Origin: Pseudomonas sp. Irchel s3h14
GTDB taxonomy: Bacteria > Pseudomonadota > Gammaproteobacteria > Pseudomonadales > Pseudomonadaceae
Assembly: GCF_900187425.1 (NCBI RefSeq)
Contig: NZ_FYDJ01000003.1
Coordinates: 274,987-338,986, forward strand
Reading direction: 5' to 3'
Length of the DNA: 64,000 bases
The translations under genes and the position numbers were made by a program. Positions 17,564-26,075 of this stretch are shown here, piece by piece (position 1 is the stretch's first letter; every line of letters starts with the position of its first letter). The notes below the pieces were generated by a model. The model made no database searches, was not told the DNA's origin, and worked only from the letters and a program-made list of their open reading frames with translations.

Positions 17564-18448
17564 ATGAGGCCAGAAATCGCTGTGCTGGATATACAGGGTC
17601 AGTATCGGGTTTACACGGAGTTCTATCGCGCAGACGCCGCAGAGAAGACCATTATTTTGGTCAACGGCTCGATGGCCACGACTGCGTCGTTTGCACAAAC
17701 CGTGAAAAACCTTCACCCGCAGTTCAATGTGGTTTGCTACGACCAGCCCTACGCGGGCAAGTCGAAAGCCCACAACCTGCACGAGAAATTGCTGACCAAG
17801 GAAATCGAAGGGCAGATCCTCCTGGAGCTGATCGACCACTTCGCCGCCGAACACGTGCTGTCGTTTTCCTGGGGTGGCGCCGCAACCCTGGTCGCCCTGG
17901 CCCACCAGCCACGACGCATCGAAAAAGCCGTGATCAGCTCGTTCTCTCCGGAGATCAACGCGCACATGCTCGACTACCTCGAGCGCGGCATCGATTACCT
18001 CGGCAGCCGGGACGGTGACCGGGTTGGCAACCTGGTGAACAGCACCATCGGCAAACACCTGCCGACACTGTTCAAACGCTTCAATTATCGGCACGTCAGT
18101 TCCCTGGCCGAGCATGAGTACGGGCAGATGCACTTTCACATCAGCGATCTGCTGCAGAGTGATCGCCAGTGCTTTTTCAAAGCCGCGGAGAAAGTCAACG
18201 TGCCAGTGCTGTTCATGAACGGCGAATGGGACGAATACACCGCTGCCGACGGCGCTCAACTGTTCGCCAACCATGTACAACACGCTACTTTCACCACCCT
18301 GCAGGCCACCGGCCACTTTCTCGACATGGAACACAAAGCCGCTTGCCGAGATAGCCGCAACGCATTGCTGGGCTTTCTGAAACCTTCGCAACACGAAAGT
18401 CGACCGCGTTATCACTACGTCCAGGACCAACATGCATTGGCCATCTGA
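17564..18448 (+). CDS. phaG: (R)-3-hydroxydecanoyl-ACP:CoA transacylase / 3-hydroxyacyl-ACP thioesterase PhaG
   Basis: 294-residue alpha/beta hydrolase whose N-terminus (MRPEIAVLDIQGQYRVYTEF) and overall sequence match P. putida PhaG as I recall it. It diverts 3-hydroxyacyl chains from fatty-acid synthesis toward medium-chain-length polyhydroxyalkanoate. The oxyanion segment NGSMATTASFAQT (near 35-47), the nucleophile elbow FSWGGAAT (near 102-109, Ser103) and the late Asp (GEWDEYTAADG, near 223) and His (ATGHFLDME, near 248) are intact. Close to RhlA of rhamnolipid synthesis, but no rhlB is adjacent and the C-terminus QHALAI is PhaG-like. Monocistronic. Confidence 0.93.
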   Translation: MRPEIAVLDIQGQYRVYTEFYRADAAEKTIILVNGSMATTASFAQTVKNLHPQFNVVCYDQPYAGKSKAHNLHEKLLTKEIEGQILLELIDHFAAEHVLSFSWGGAATLVALAHQPRRIEKAVISSFSPEINAHMLDYLERGIDYLGSRDGDRVGNLVNSTIGKHLPTLFKRFNYRHVSSLAEHEYGQMHFHISDLLQSDRQCFFKAAEKVNVPVLFMNGEWDEYTAADGAQLFANHVQHATFTTLQATGHFLDMEHKAACRDSRNALLGFLKPSQHESRPRYHYVQDQHALAI

Positions 18449-18456
18449 AACAGCGT

Positions 18457-18503
18457 CATCGCGAGCAGGCTTCGCCCTGTAGGAGCAAGGCTTGCCCGCG
18501 ATA
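18457..18503. repeat. Imperfect REP pair after phaG
   Basis: ATCGCGAGCAGGCTTCGCCC faces TGTAGGAGCAAGGCTTGCCCG as an imperfect inverted repeat of the TAGGAGCAAGGCTTGCCCGCGAT variant seen complete at 58935-59006. It lies just beyond the phaG stop and probably works as its transcription end hairpin. Confidence 0.7.
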
Positions 18504-18610
18504 GACCGTCACACGGTCCTAGCTGTTGTTCCACCCGGCGCTAAAGCCGTCCCACGCAAAGAAAAACTTCATTTCCACGCCCACATCTGGTACAAAGTCA
18601 GCCGCTCTGA

Positions 18611-18684
18611 GCGGGTGTCGTATAATGGCATTACTCCAGCTTCCCAAGCTGATAACGAGGGTTCGATTCCCTTCACCCGCTCCA
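18611..18684 (+). tRNA. tRNA-Gly(CCC)
   Basis: 74-nt cloverleaf. Acceptor GCGGGTG pairs with CACCCGC (18674-18680), followed by T and an encoded CCA. Anticodon loop TTCCCAA gives anticodon CCC; the T arm is GAGGGTTCGATTCCCTT. The 3' part from the anticodon loop to CCA is repeated at 29061-29104, so this gene is the insertion site of the island that follows. The tRNA itself is intact. Confidence 0.95.
18641..18684 (+). repeat. Attachment site copy attL (44-bp direct repeat, within tRNA-Gly)
   Basis: The 44 bases from the anticodon loop (TTCCCAAGCTGATAACG...) through CCA are identical to 29061-29104. Crossing over starting in the anticodon loop is usual for tyrosine integrases that use tRNA genes. 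Confidence 0.93.
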
Positions 18685-18732
18685 CTATTTTCAAGGCCTC
18701 CAGCGCAGTCCACGGACATCCAATAGCGTCTG

Positions 18733-18753
18733 GTGACAGTTTCAGTGACAGTT
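18733..18753 (+). promoter_or_regulatory. Paired GTGACAGTT sites, candidate integrase arm sites (left end)
   Basis: Two copies of GTGACAGTT at 18733-18741 and 18745-18753, 12 bases apart. The same nonamer occurs twice, 13 bases apart, at the other end of the island in front of the integrase gene. Tandem short repeats near both att cores are what arm-type integrase sites look like. Assignment is inference. Confidence 0.55.
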
Positions 18754-18884
18754 TCTAAGAATCCACCTCCCCCCATGCTTACGCGAACCAGCAGCATGGT
18801 CGGACCGTGAGAGCCTCGCCCGTCAGATACCCTCCCCGCCGGACAGATTCAATTTTTCCGGTTGAAGTTTAAAGTGACTATTAA

Positions 18885-19064
18885 AGCTATTTAATTTTCT
18901 CTTTACTCTACAACCCAGATAGATCAAGGCTTTCAGAGCTTTCAACAAACCTATTTTTCAGGTCACCCCAACTATTTATGGGGCTATCAGGAAAGCTATT
19001 TACCCACCCCCACCAAGTAGCTGATTTATAAGGGTTTTGTATTTAAATACCTTTTTAAATAGCC
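18885..19064. repeat. CTATTTA repeat cluster, possible iterons
   Basis: AGCTATTTA at 18885-18893 and 18994-19002, AACTATTTA at 18970-18978, and the inverse TAAATAGCC at 19056-19064, with a weaker AAAATAGCC at 19152. The cluster lies in a 604-base, AT-rich, gene-free stretch (18685-19288) near the left end of an element that encodes a primase-helicase, which makes a replication origin or regulator-binding array conceivable. Nothing else is seen in this stretch apart from the arm-site pair. Confidence 0.4.
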
Positions 19065-19288
19065 CACCTGTCCTCCTGATCGCCATGTGTCAAAGCCACG
19101 TCCCACGCGGGTTGCAGAGCATTAATTGCTCCGTTTCGAACAGGGTGGCGAAAAATAGCCACTTTTTTAACCGCCCCGGAACTCCCCCAGTGGGCTGCCC
19201 CTTTTTTTATCTGAAGCAAAATTACGACATGAAGCAGATACCTGAGCGGGCACTGTCTATGCTTGGATTTCACGAAAGGAGTCGACCT

Positions 19289-19504
19289 ATGCTCAGCGAA
19301 TATTCGTTAACAGACATGCTTGAAAGAATGTATGTAAATCAGTTGGCGCTAGAAGCTGCTGTGATGGAACTCACTCTGCGAGTAGAGCAACAGGGGGCAA
19401 CGGAGGTGGGTGAGAACGTTCGAGGAGCACTGGTGGCAATCACTGAAAATGCGGGCCACATCAAGCAATGCCTGGCCCGCCTCAGGGGGCCCGGAATCGG
19501 TTGA
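19289..19504 (+). CDS. Small island protein, unknown function
   Basis: 71 residues starting MLSEYSLTDMLERMYVNQLA behind AAAGGAG, mostly helical, no signal peptide or TM segment. I recall close relatives as short hypothetical proteins at the left end of tRNA-linked Pseudomonas islands, so I believe it is a real gene although nothing is known of its job. The frame is open further upstream, but only this start has a good ribosome-binding site. Confidence 0.65.
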   Translation: MLSEYSLTDMLERMYVNQLALEAAVMELTLRVEQQGATEVGENVRGALVAITENAGHIKQCLARLRGPGIG

Positions 19505-20042
19505 CTCGCACTTGTTACGCCTGGTCAAACTGCGAAACGTCGTAACTGCGCTGAAATCCTTGTAACACCTGGCCTGCATGAAATTTTCGCCAGCTCCGTG
19601 TGCAGGCCAAATCCTTTCAAAAAAGATCGATCACGATTTTGAAAACACACTTATTCGGATGTTTTTGGCATTTTTTCCTAATGAAACCGGGCACTCCAGC
19701 AACACTCCCTCCGTGACCGCCTCTGTACCGCTGTGCAATCGCGCTGCATTTCTTTGCAAAACCTCTCACAAAATGAAATCGCCGATAGCCTGCGGAGCCC
19801 CACGGCCCGCCTGGGCTGCAGGTTCGTTTGCACTACATCCGGATTTGCACAAAAAAGAGACACAAAGCCCGTCGGCGGGAGGGGGATAAGTGCTTTTTTG
19901 AGCGATTTTTCTTTGCTGGATGATTTTCGGCTTTGGCTTTACCACTATCTCCCAGCTTCTCATCGGACGGATGTAGCCAAGAGACGGCGATCGATATACT
20001 GTTTATTTATACAGCTATCGGCGACGTTTTTTGGGAGGTGTG
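19505..20042. other. 538-base stretch without a confident gene
   Basis: A 103-codon plus-strand frame at 19578-19889 exists but its translation looks unlike a protein (rich in Ser/Pro/Cys with no regular pattern) and lacks a good start site. The stretch probably holds the promoter for the gene at 20043; CTTTGCAAAAC, GTTTGCACTA and ATTTGCACAA between about 19750 and 19860 are similar short motifs that may be binding sites. Confidence 0.35.
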
Positions 20043-20294
20043 ATGATCGAGAGGAATGTTGAGGCGCCGCCTGAGAAGGCGATCGCACTAGAACAATGGA
20101 AAGTGTTGCTACACGACGAGCCCGCATTACTCAAAGCACCTGGTGCTCATCACAAGGCCCTTTTGTCCTTGGCCCATGCGCTGTACAAAAGAGGGGAAAT
20201 CGACACCGATGATCTCAGCGACTTACTAGAGCAGGCGGACGGCGCGTTAGCTTATGCAATCGAATCACTTCTCGACATTGATCAAGACGAATAG
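20043..20294 (+). CDS. Small acidic island protein, unknown function
   Basis: 83 residues (MIERNVEAPPEKAIALEQWK...). The start is the ATG at 20043 after GGGAGGTG. The protein is acidic and helical (HHKALLSLAHALYKRGEIDTDDLSDLLEQAD), with no membrane segment. Its end and the start of the next gene are eight bases apart, so the two are cotranscribed. The pair looks like one often seen in P4-like Pseudomonas islands, but no function is known to me. Confidence 0.7.
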   Translation: MIERNVEAPPEKAIALEQWKVLLHDEPALLKAPGAHHKALLSLAHALYKRGEIDTDDLSDLLEQADGALAYAIESLLDIDQDE

Positions 20295-20302
20295 GTGACC
20301 CA

Positions 20303-20599
20303 ATGCATGTGCTGGTTACCCCAATGCGGTCACGTGGTGTCCCAATGGATGTCAAAGCGCGGCGCCGCTACCCCGCCATCAGAGGCAATGTCCTGGTTAG
20401 TTCTACGATCTGCAAAGAGCTGGGCAGAGCCTCAAACATCGCCCGAGTGGAAGTGGGAATGCCACTCGACCCGGATCCCTTGCCGCCACTGCTAGATGCT
20501 ACTCTCGCAGGTATGGCTGTAACCGGTTTCGTTCTGAGTGGTATCGAGTACATTGATGGTTGCGCTTATGCACAATCTTGGTGGTGTCGCTTAGAATAG
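20303..20599 (+). CDS. Island protein, unknown function
   Basis: 98 residues starting MHVLVTPMRSRGVPMDVKAR. Notable are the stretch PLPPLLDATLAGMAVTGFVLSGIEYIDG and the C-terminal AQSWWCRLE, which I recall from a conserved family of hypothetical proteins in Pseudomonas islands. No known domain. It lies eight bases after the preceding gene, which supports reality and cotranscription. Confidence 0.65.
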   Translation: MHVLVTPMRSRGVPMDVKARRRYPAIRGNVLVSSTICKELGRASNIARVEVGMPLDPDPLPPLLDATLAGMAVTGFVLSGIEYIDGCAYAQSWWCRLE

Positions 20600-20635
20600 A
20601 CACTCCAACTTAAACATAATAAGGATAGGCAAGGA

Positions 20636-21511
20636 ATGTCTGAAAAAAAAGTTAGAAGCGAATGCACAAAATGTCAAAGAACTACAAACCAAGAGGTTCA
20701 AGGCTCGCATTTTTTTGAGGGCAACCCCGAGGACTACCATTACACTGAGACCCACGAAATAATAAAGTGTTGCGGTTGTGATTTTGTTTCATTCAGAAGA
20801 GTAATTAAAGATATTGAGGCCGCATATTTTATAGACGAGGACGTAGAATGGGTCGTACCTACAGACACTTTTATTTACCCCAAAGCCAGCATAGCGAAAT
20901 TAGATGGAGATAAGCTTCCTGATATAGTGGGCTCTATTTACTCTGAAGTGTGTACCGCTTTCGAGGCTGGCTCATTAACACTGGCAGGCATAGGGCTACG
21001 GGCAACGATTGAAGCCATCTGCAATGATCTAAAAGTAACAGGCAGAGATTTAAACTCAAGAATCAACAGTCTTGCGAGCAAGGGCTTTATATCAAAAAAA
21101 GATTCAGTCCGACTTCACTCAATCCGATTTATGGGCAATGATGCAGCCCATGAAATAATAACGCCAAGCAAAAAATCATTGCAAGCAGCACTTGTTATTA
21201 TTGAACACCTAATCACAACAGTCTATCTACTCGATAAAGATTCAAAAAAGCACCTACAACTTCTAATTGAAGAGTACATGGACTTTGAGAAATTACTACT
21301 ATCAAAACTAAATGATTACAAAGCCGGGGATGAATATCCGTTAGCTAAATATCTAGGTAAAGATATGAGACTGATCGCAGGAAACTTAAAAAAAATCACA
21401 TCAGAACTAAACAGAAAAATTGGAAAAAAGGAATTCACAGCCTTGTCGTTTGGCAAAGATGACAAATTTATGGGCTCAGACGAAACCCTCCTTCACTATG
21501 TCGTAACGTAA
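20636..21511 (+). CDS. DUF4145 protein with N-terminal zinc ribbon (island cargo)
   Basis: 291 residues. The N-terminus holds a zinc ribbon (CTKC near residue 10 and CCGC near 48). The middle (about 105-195) matches the DUF4145 fold, with GIGLRATIEAICNDLKV and the HSIRFMGNDAAHE motif, followed by a Lys-rich helical tail. DUF4145 occurs in restriction-system subunits and as isolated genes in defence-rich islands; its activity is unknown to me. The DNA is markedly AT-rich compared with the chromosome (many AAA/ATA codons), showing separate ancestry. It starts about 35 bases after the previous gene and is followed 65 bases on by the two-TM protein, its probable partner. Confidence 0.8.
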   Translation: MSEKKVRSECTKCQRTTNQEVQGSHFFEGNPEDYHYTETHEIIKCCGCDFVSFRRVIKDIEAAYFIDEDVEWVVPTDTFIYPKASIAKLDGDKLPDIVGSIYSEVCTAFEAGSLTLAGIGLRATIEAICNDLKVTGRDLNSRINSLASKGFISKKDSVRLHSIRFMGNDAAHEIITPSKKSLQAALVIIEHLITTVYLLDKDSKKHLQLLIEEYMDFEKLLLSKLNDYKAGDEYPLAKYLGKDMRLIAGNLKKITSELNRKIGKKEFTALSFGKDDKFMGSDETLLHYVVT

Positions 21512-21576
21512 TTAACCTTTGCTGCGTCCCACGAAAAACCTACCACCTACCACGCGGTTGGCTAGAGAACAAATTC

Positions 21577-22437
21577 ATGCACTATGAAAAGAAGTGGCTC
21601 TATAAAACATCAAAGCAAAAGATGCTGGCAAATGCAGCACTGGCCATAGCCGCATTAACTGTAATACTTTTACTGTTATACATTCATGCCCCCCATGATT
21701 TTTGGTGGCCCATAAAATTCATTGACATCATAAATGTCATTGCCCAGCCAGCAACAGCAGCTGCTTTTTTTCTAGCCATCTACCAATACAAGAAAAACAG
21801 CGATTCAGAAAGACAAAAAGTTTTAATAGATGAGGCGAGAACTCTCATCACAAAAATGAAAACAATTTCTGAGTCCTTCTCAGGAATCGAAGGGCCGTCT
21901 CGAAAGCAGGCAATGTCATTCATGAATGACATGACGAGTCACGCCGGAAATTTCAATGCGATCTTTGCGGCATTAAACGAGGGAATTCACAAAGCCATTA
22001 TCAGGATGCATTGGCAAGACATGTATTTCAAGGAACTTCACAACGCAATCCAGTACTTTAACGCTACAATTGATATCACCAAATTTAAAGTCCACCAAAC
22101 AGAGCACTTAAAAGCCCTTTCAAAATTCAGCTCTTTAGAAAACAAAAATGGGCCCGCCCCTATTTTTTCCAACTACATAATGCTGCAATACATAATTAAC
22201 ATTAGCTTCATCAAAGAAAAAATTCAAATAGACAAGGACGACCACTTAACATTATATATTTTTGAGAAAACCTTCCTTGATAACGACGCCCTCAAAGACC
22301 ACCTATTTGGGTGTCTGAACCATATTGATATACGAGTACGCGCACCTCTAATTGCCGTTATAAATGAGCGGTATTCGATACAACCTCAAACACGCGACTC
22401 ACAGGCATACAAAGCCTTTTATCCTATTCCAGCTTAG
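21577..22437 (+). CDS. Two-TM membrane protein of unknown function (island cargo)
   Basis: 286 residues. Two hydrophobic helices (about 17-40 and 46-67, the second ending FFLAIYQYKKN) are followed by a soluble, helix-rich domain of about 215 residues with no motif I recognise. The coding DNA is AT-rich like the DUF4145 gene just upstream, and the two share orientation, so they appear to be one acquired unit. The topology (N-terminal anchor plus large cytoplasmic domain) resembles many phage-defence effectors, but that is only an analogy. The stop codon abuts, base to base, the stop of the convergent tail gene. Confidence 0.75.
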   Translation: MHYEKKWLYKTSKQKMLANAALAIAALTVILLLLYIHAPHDFWWPIKFIDIINVIAQPATAAAFFLAIYQYKKNSDSERQKVLIDEARTLITKMKTISESFSGIEGPSRKQAMSFMNDMTSHAGNFNAIFAALNEGIHKAIIRMHWQDMYFKELHNAIQYFNATIDITKFKVHQTEHLKALSKFSSLENKNGPAPIFSNYIMLQYIINISFIKEKIQIDKDDHLTLYIFEKTFLDNDALKDHLFGCLNHIDIRVRAPLIAVINERYSIQPQTRDSQAYKAFYPIPA

Positions 22438-23415
22438 TTACAACGTAATGAGTTTTAGCTTATTTGACAGAAAATTTGCTTGAGTAGCTTTAGCCGTGAA
22501 TGCCGCCGCATCGGCCGGGTTTGGTGTTGGCCCAGGTACGTGCGTGTGTGCTGCCAGTTGGGTGTTCATCTGCTGCAGCAGATCAAGCATGTCGCACACC
22601 ACCTGGAACAGGTTCACACCGCTCGACCCTATCCAGTTCTTTGGCGCCAGCATCTGCTGGCTGACCCCGGCCACGCTCTTGCGCAGCCCCTGGATCTTCT
22701 CCTGCATGTCGCCGCCCACCGTAGCGTTGTGCTTCTGCCCCACCACCAGGTTCAGATCACGGCCAGTGGCCTGGTGCAGATCGTCGACTGCCGCCAGACT
22801 CGCGGATCCGCCCGACAGCAGCTTGAGTGCGCCCAATGCCTCGATCTTTTTGATGCCGCCCACTGACTCGGTCGAATGGTCGTCCACCGTCCTGGTGTGA
22901 TTCTGAAAGCTCTCGGTATTGTCCAGGGCTTCGACTTCGCGCTCGATCGCTTTGTCCTGAATCTTGCCATCGGTCTGGCGCAGCCAGTTGCCGTCGGCAT
23001 CGACGCGCTGCTGACAGGCCTCGCTGTGCTGCCACACCTGGTCGCCTTTCGGCACCCGGGGCAGGCTCAGTCCGTGCGGCAGGATCTGCGTGATAAAGGG
23101 TTTGTTCGGCAAGCCATAGGCGAAGCTGACCACTACGGTGGTGCCCTCTTCCGGAAAGCCGAACATGCCGGCTTCTTGTCCGCCCATCGGTGCCGGCAAC
23201 GGTAAGCTGGTGAGGATCGGCAGATCCGGATCCGGCTCGCCATCGGGCAGCAGCACTTCGACGTCGACGCCAAAGCGCGGCCGGAAGTCGTCACATAGAC
23301 CTGGTGCTGCAGGCGCATCAGGAACGGCCACGACGCGGCCAAAGCGCGGCAAGTGATAACCACCGCTGAGTTCAGGGAATTGCCGATCTACTGCACGGCG
23401 GATTGCGTCTTCCAT
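22438..23415 (-). CDS. Phage baseplate assembly protein V-like / tail hub protein (remnant)
   Basis: 325 residues. The N-terminal part shows the OB-fold region of gpV/gp45-type baseplate proteins (HLPRFGRVVAV, DVEVLLPDG, GMFGFPEEGTTVVVSFAYGLPNKPFITQIL), then a repetitive beta stretch (NHTRTVDDHSTESVGG, HNATVGGDMQEKIQG) as in needle/spike trimers. The gene is GC-rich, on the minus strand, and overlaps the end of the upstream tail gene by 28 bases as in a working tail operon. Other tail, head and lysis genes are absent, so it is a leftover of a contractile-tail (Mu-like) cluster. Confidence 0.75.
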   Translation of the reverse strand: MEDAIRRAVDRQFPELSGGYHLPRFGRVVAVPDAPAAPGLCDDFRPRFGVDVEVLLPDGEPDPDLPILTSLPLPAPMGGQEAGMFGFPEEGTTVVVSFAYGLPNKPFITQILPHGLSLPRVPKGDQVWQHSEACQQRVDADGNWLRQTDGKIQDKAIEREVEALDNTESFQNHTRTVDDHSTESVGGIKKIEALGALKLLSGGSASLAAVDDLHQATGRDLNLVVGQKHNATVGGDMQEKIQGLRKSVAGVSQQMLAPKNWIGSSGVNLFQVVCDMLDLLQQMNTQLAAHTHVPGPTPNPADAAAFTAKATQANFLSNKLKLITL

Positions 23416-24075
23416 CGGATGGCCATCTGGTTGCCGGCGAGCGTCACGGACGTGATTCGATCGCCTTGGTTGAACGATGCACCAGGACGCAACCCGGGAA
23501 GGGCTGCGACCATGGCGCTCTGATTACTCTGGTAGCCGTCGAACAGCTCGACCGGCAGCTGCAGCGGTTCGCGGACTCCGAAAAAGCTGTCGGCCCAACT
23601 GCCCACAAACACCTCGCCGTTGCCCTGCTGCTGCCAGATAAAGTCGGGAATGCTGAACACGGTGGCCAGGCTATCCATCGCCTGATAACCGGCGGCCAGG
23701 CTGTAGAAGAACGGCGCCTTGACCTTGGCGTAAGGCTTGTCCGGCACCCGGAAGCGCAGCCCAGTTTTGGTGCTGACCTCGGCCAGCACCGCCTGCAGAT
23801 CCACATGGCGCAGGTTCAACGGCAACGGGTTGGCCAGGATCGCGGCGAGCTCGCGACAAAACAGCACCTGCTCCAGACTCGAGGACGTGGTCGAGCGTTC
23901 GACGTAGCCGATGAAATGGCGCTGCAACGGGCTGTCGTTGTAACCGACATCGAGCATCACCAAGCCTTTCACGGCGGTGCCGGCCTTGATGGTGAACGTC
24001 GCCCGCCCGGGGCTTTTGAGATCGAGCCGAACGTCGTCGTTGACCAGCGGGCAACACCGTCTGCAGCAGGAACAT
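23388..24075 (-). pseudogene. Phage tail protein gene (gp44/gpD-like position), frameshifted near its start
   Basis: The open part (23388-23972, extending in frame to about 24046) encodes a tail-type protein (VKGLVMLDVGYNDSPLQRHFIGYVERS..., with SFFGVREPLQLPVELFDGYQ). The natural start appears to be ATG 24075 (MFLLQTVLP), in another frame; one extra base at about 24045-24049 (TTGCCCGCTGG, expected TTGCCGCTGG) separates it from LVNDDVRLDLKSPGRATFTI. Removing that base restores one protein of about 228 residues. Position before the baseplate V gene suggests the late-control gpD/gp44-type hub. The frameshift agrees with the remnant state of the cluster. Confidence 0.7.
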
Positions 24076-24146
24076 GGCGATGCTTTTAAAACCCGTCCAG
24101 TTCAGGAGCTTCCAGACGGTGACCAGCGACAGCCAAACCATCTTGC

Positions 24147-24257
24147 TCAGCTGTCGGCCGCGTAGCTCTCCAGCACCGCCAGTTGACCGGCCATCGACTG
24201 CTTGGCGGCCTTGACCACTGTGCAACGCTCCAGGGGCAGCGATTGCCAGCGCGGCAA
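24147..24257 (-). pseudogene. 3' end of another phage tail gene, cut by the primase junction
   Basis: On the minus strand a frame open from about 24257 reads RWQSLPLERCTVVKAAKQSM... and ends SYAADS at TGA 24147-24149, about 70 bases upstream of the next tail gene. Upstream the frame stops at once (TAG about seven codons earlier) and sequence becomes antisense primase. It fits the last roughly 34 codons of the gene before gp44 (DNA circulation or tape-measure type), lost by recombination. Confidence 0.5.
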
Positions 24258-26058
24258 CCGCCTCTATTGGTTCAAGTTGGACATGGAGAAATACAACCGT
24301 GCCGTCCAGGACCTCGAGGACAGCGAACAGCACGACGATCAGCTGCTGAACCAAGCGCAAATGCGAGAAAAGGCACTGCAGCAATCCGGCAGCGTGGTGG
24401 AGATCGCCAACTGCTACCCGCAAGCCCTGTACTTCCAGCGGAACGAAGTCACGGACGAGTCCTGGTACTACCTGCGAGTGGACTTCCCCCATGACGCCGG
24501 CAGCGTCAAGAACACCTTCACCAGCGGCCAGCTAGCCGCCGCCAGCGAATTCAAAAAGCGACTGCTGGGGATGGCCGCTGGCGCCATGTACACCGGCAGC
24601 GGCCAACAACTGGACAAGCTCATGAAAGACCAGCTCTACGGCATCAAAACCGTCTCTACCATCGACTACGTCGGCTACAGCAAGGAATACGAGTGCTATA
24701 TCTACGGCGACGTGGCCATCAAGAATGGCAACGTTTACCCGGTGAATAGCGAAGACTATTTCGAGTTCGGGAAAATGCGCCTCAAGACCCTGCAGAAGGG
24801 CGTTCCGGTGCAGCTGCAGCGCGATTCGAAAGGCTACGACGAGGAGTGGCTGCGCCTGCTCTGGATCTGCTTTGGCACCCAAGGATTGGCGGCGCTGCTG
24901 TTCTTCTTCGGTTCGTTGTTCTGCGAGCAGATCCGTGCACGCTACCAGTCGTTTCCATTCCTGGAAGCCACCGGCGAAGCCGGCGCCGGCAAGACCACTT
25001 TGCTCAACCTGCTGTGGAAACTGCTCGGTCGTGAAGGCTACGAAGGGTTTGACCCGATGAAGTCCACCAAGGCCGGACGGTCGCGCTTGATGGGGCAGGT
25101 GTCCGGTATGCCGGTCGTGTTCCTCGAGGCCGACCGCCATAGCGAAGACAAGGCGCACGCCAAAACCTTCGAATGGGACGAGCTGAAAGACTTTTTCGGC
25201 GGTGGCACGCTGGCGACCAAGGGCGTGAAGACTGCCGGCAACGAAACCTACGAACCGCCGTTTCGCGGCACGATCGCAATCAGCCAGAACGCAGCAGTGG
25301 TTGCCCACGAAGCGATCATGACGCGCATCGTGAAGCTGCACTTCATTCGCCCAACTGTCACCCCGGAAAGCCGCGCTGCAGCGGACAAGCTCAATGCCCT
25401 GGACGGGAAGACACTAAGCCACTTCCTCCTGCAGGCGGTGCGCAAAGAGGCAGAGGTGATGGACCTGTTCAGCAAGCGTTTTCCTGAACACGAAACCAAG
25501 TTGCGCCGCCTGCACACGCATTGCTTCGCATGTGACACGCAATTCAACGGAGACGGTGCCTGCCGTAAGTGCGGTAACGGCCTGCGGGGCTATATCGGTG
25601 TCGAGCGGATCATCAAAAACCACGCTCAGCTGTTCGCCCTTCTGGATGCCATCCGACTGGTTGCCACTCTGACCGAGGTTCAAGTCAGCTCCACACGCCG
25701 GCAGATCGTCGAAATGGCGCTCGAGCGGCAGAGCACTACCAACGCAGACCACAGTGCTGTTGCCGAGTTTTGGCAGGTTTATGACTATCTGGAATCGATC
25801 TACGACGAGCCCCTGGTTAATCACAGCAAGAACCCGGACATCATCGCCATCAACCTTAACGAGTTTGCCGAGCGTGCCGCAGAGCATCGCCAAAAGTTAG
25901 CCGACGTCACTACGCTGAAAGACCTGCTTAAAGAATCCCGTAGTCATAAGTTCTTGGATTACAAGGCTGTCGATAGCGCCGTCCGCTCTGCACAATCAGC
26001 TAAGAACCCCATGATCAACCGTTGCCCCACTGTTAAGTGCTGGATTTTTAAAGCCTGA
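24250..26058 (+). pseudogene. 5'-truncated phage/island primase-helicase (helicase half)
   Basis: About 600 residues of the C-terminal part of a TOPRIM-type island primase. Walker A GEAGAGKTT (near nt 24975), a VVFLEADRHSEDKAHAK Walker-B-like segment, SQNAAVVAHEAIMTRIVKLHF (sensor/arginine region) and a late zinc finger (CFACDTQF...CRKCG) are intact. The N-terminal primase/TOPRIM half is missing: homology seems to begin at about NRLYWFKLDMEKYNRA, and the codons before it are antisense tail gene. An internal ATG at 24283 could still start translation, but replication from this gene alone is unlikely. It reads toward alpA. Confidence 0.75.
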
Positions 26059-26075
26059 ACTAGGAGTACACCCAT

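Noticed and set aside
17564..18448. rhlA (rhamnolipid synthesis)
   Set aside because: Related in fold and motifs, but the N-terminus and C-terminus match PhaG and no rhlB is adjacent.
19578..19889. 103-codon plus-strand frame in the island
   Set aside because: No good ribosome-binding site and a translation without protein-like pattern; treated as non-coding.
24202..24250. Native N-terminus of the primase (MAALTTVQRSRG...)
   Set aside because: These codons are the antisense of a tail-gene end; homology starts after the junction.
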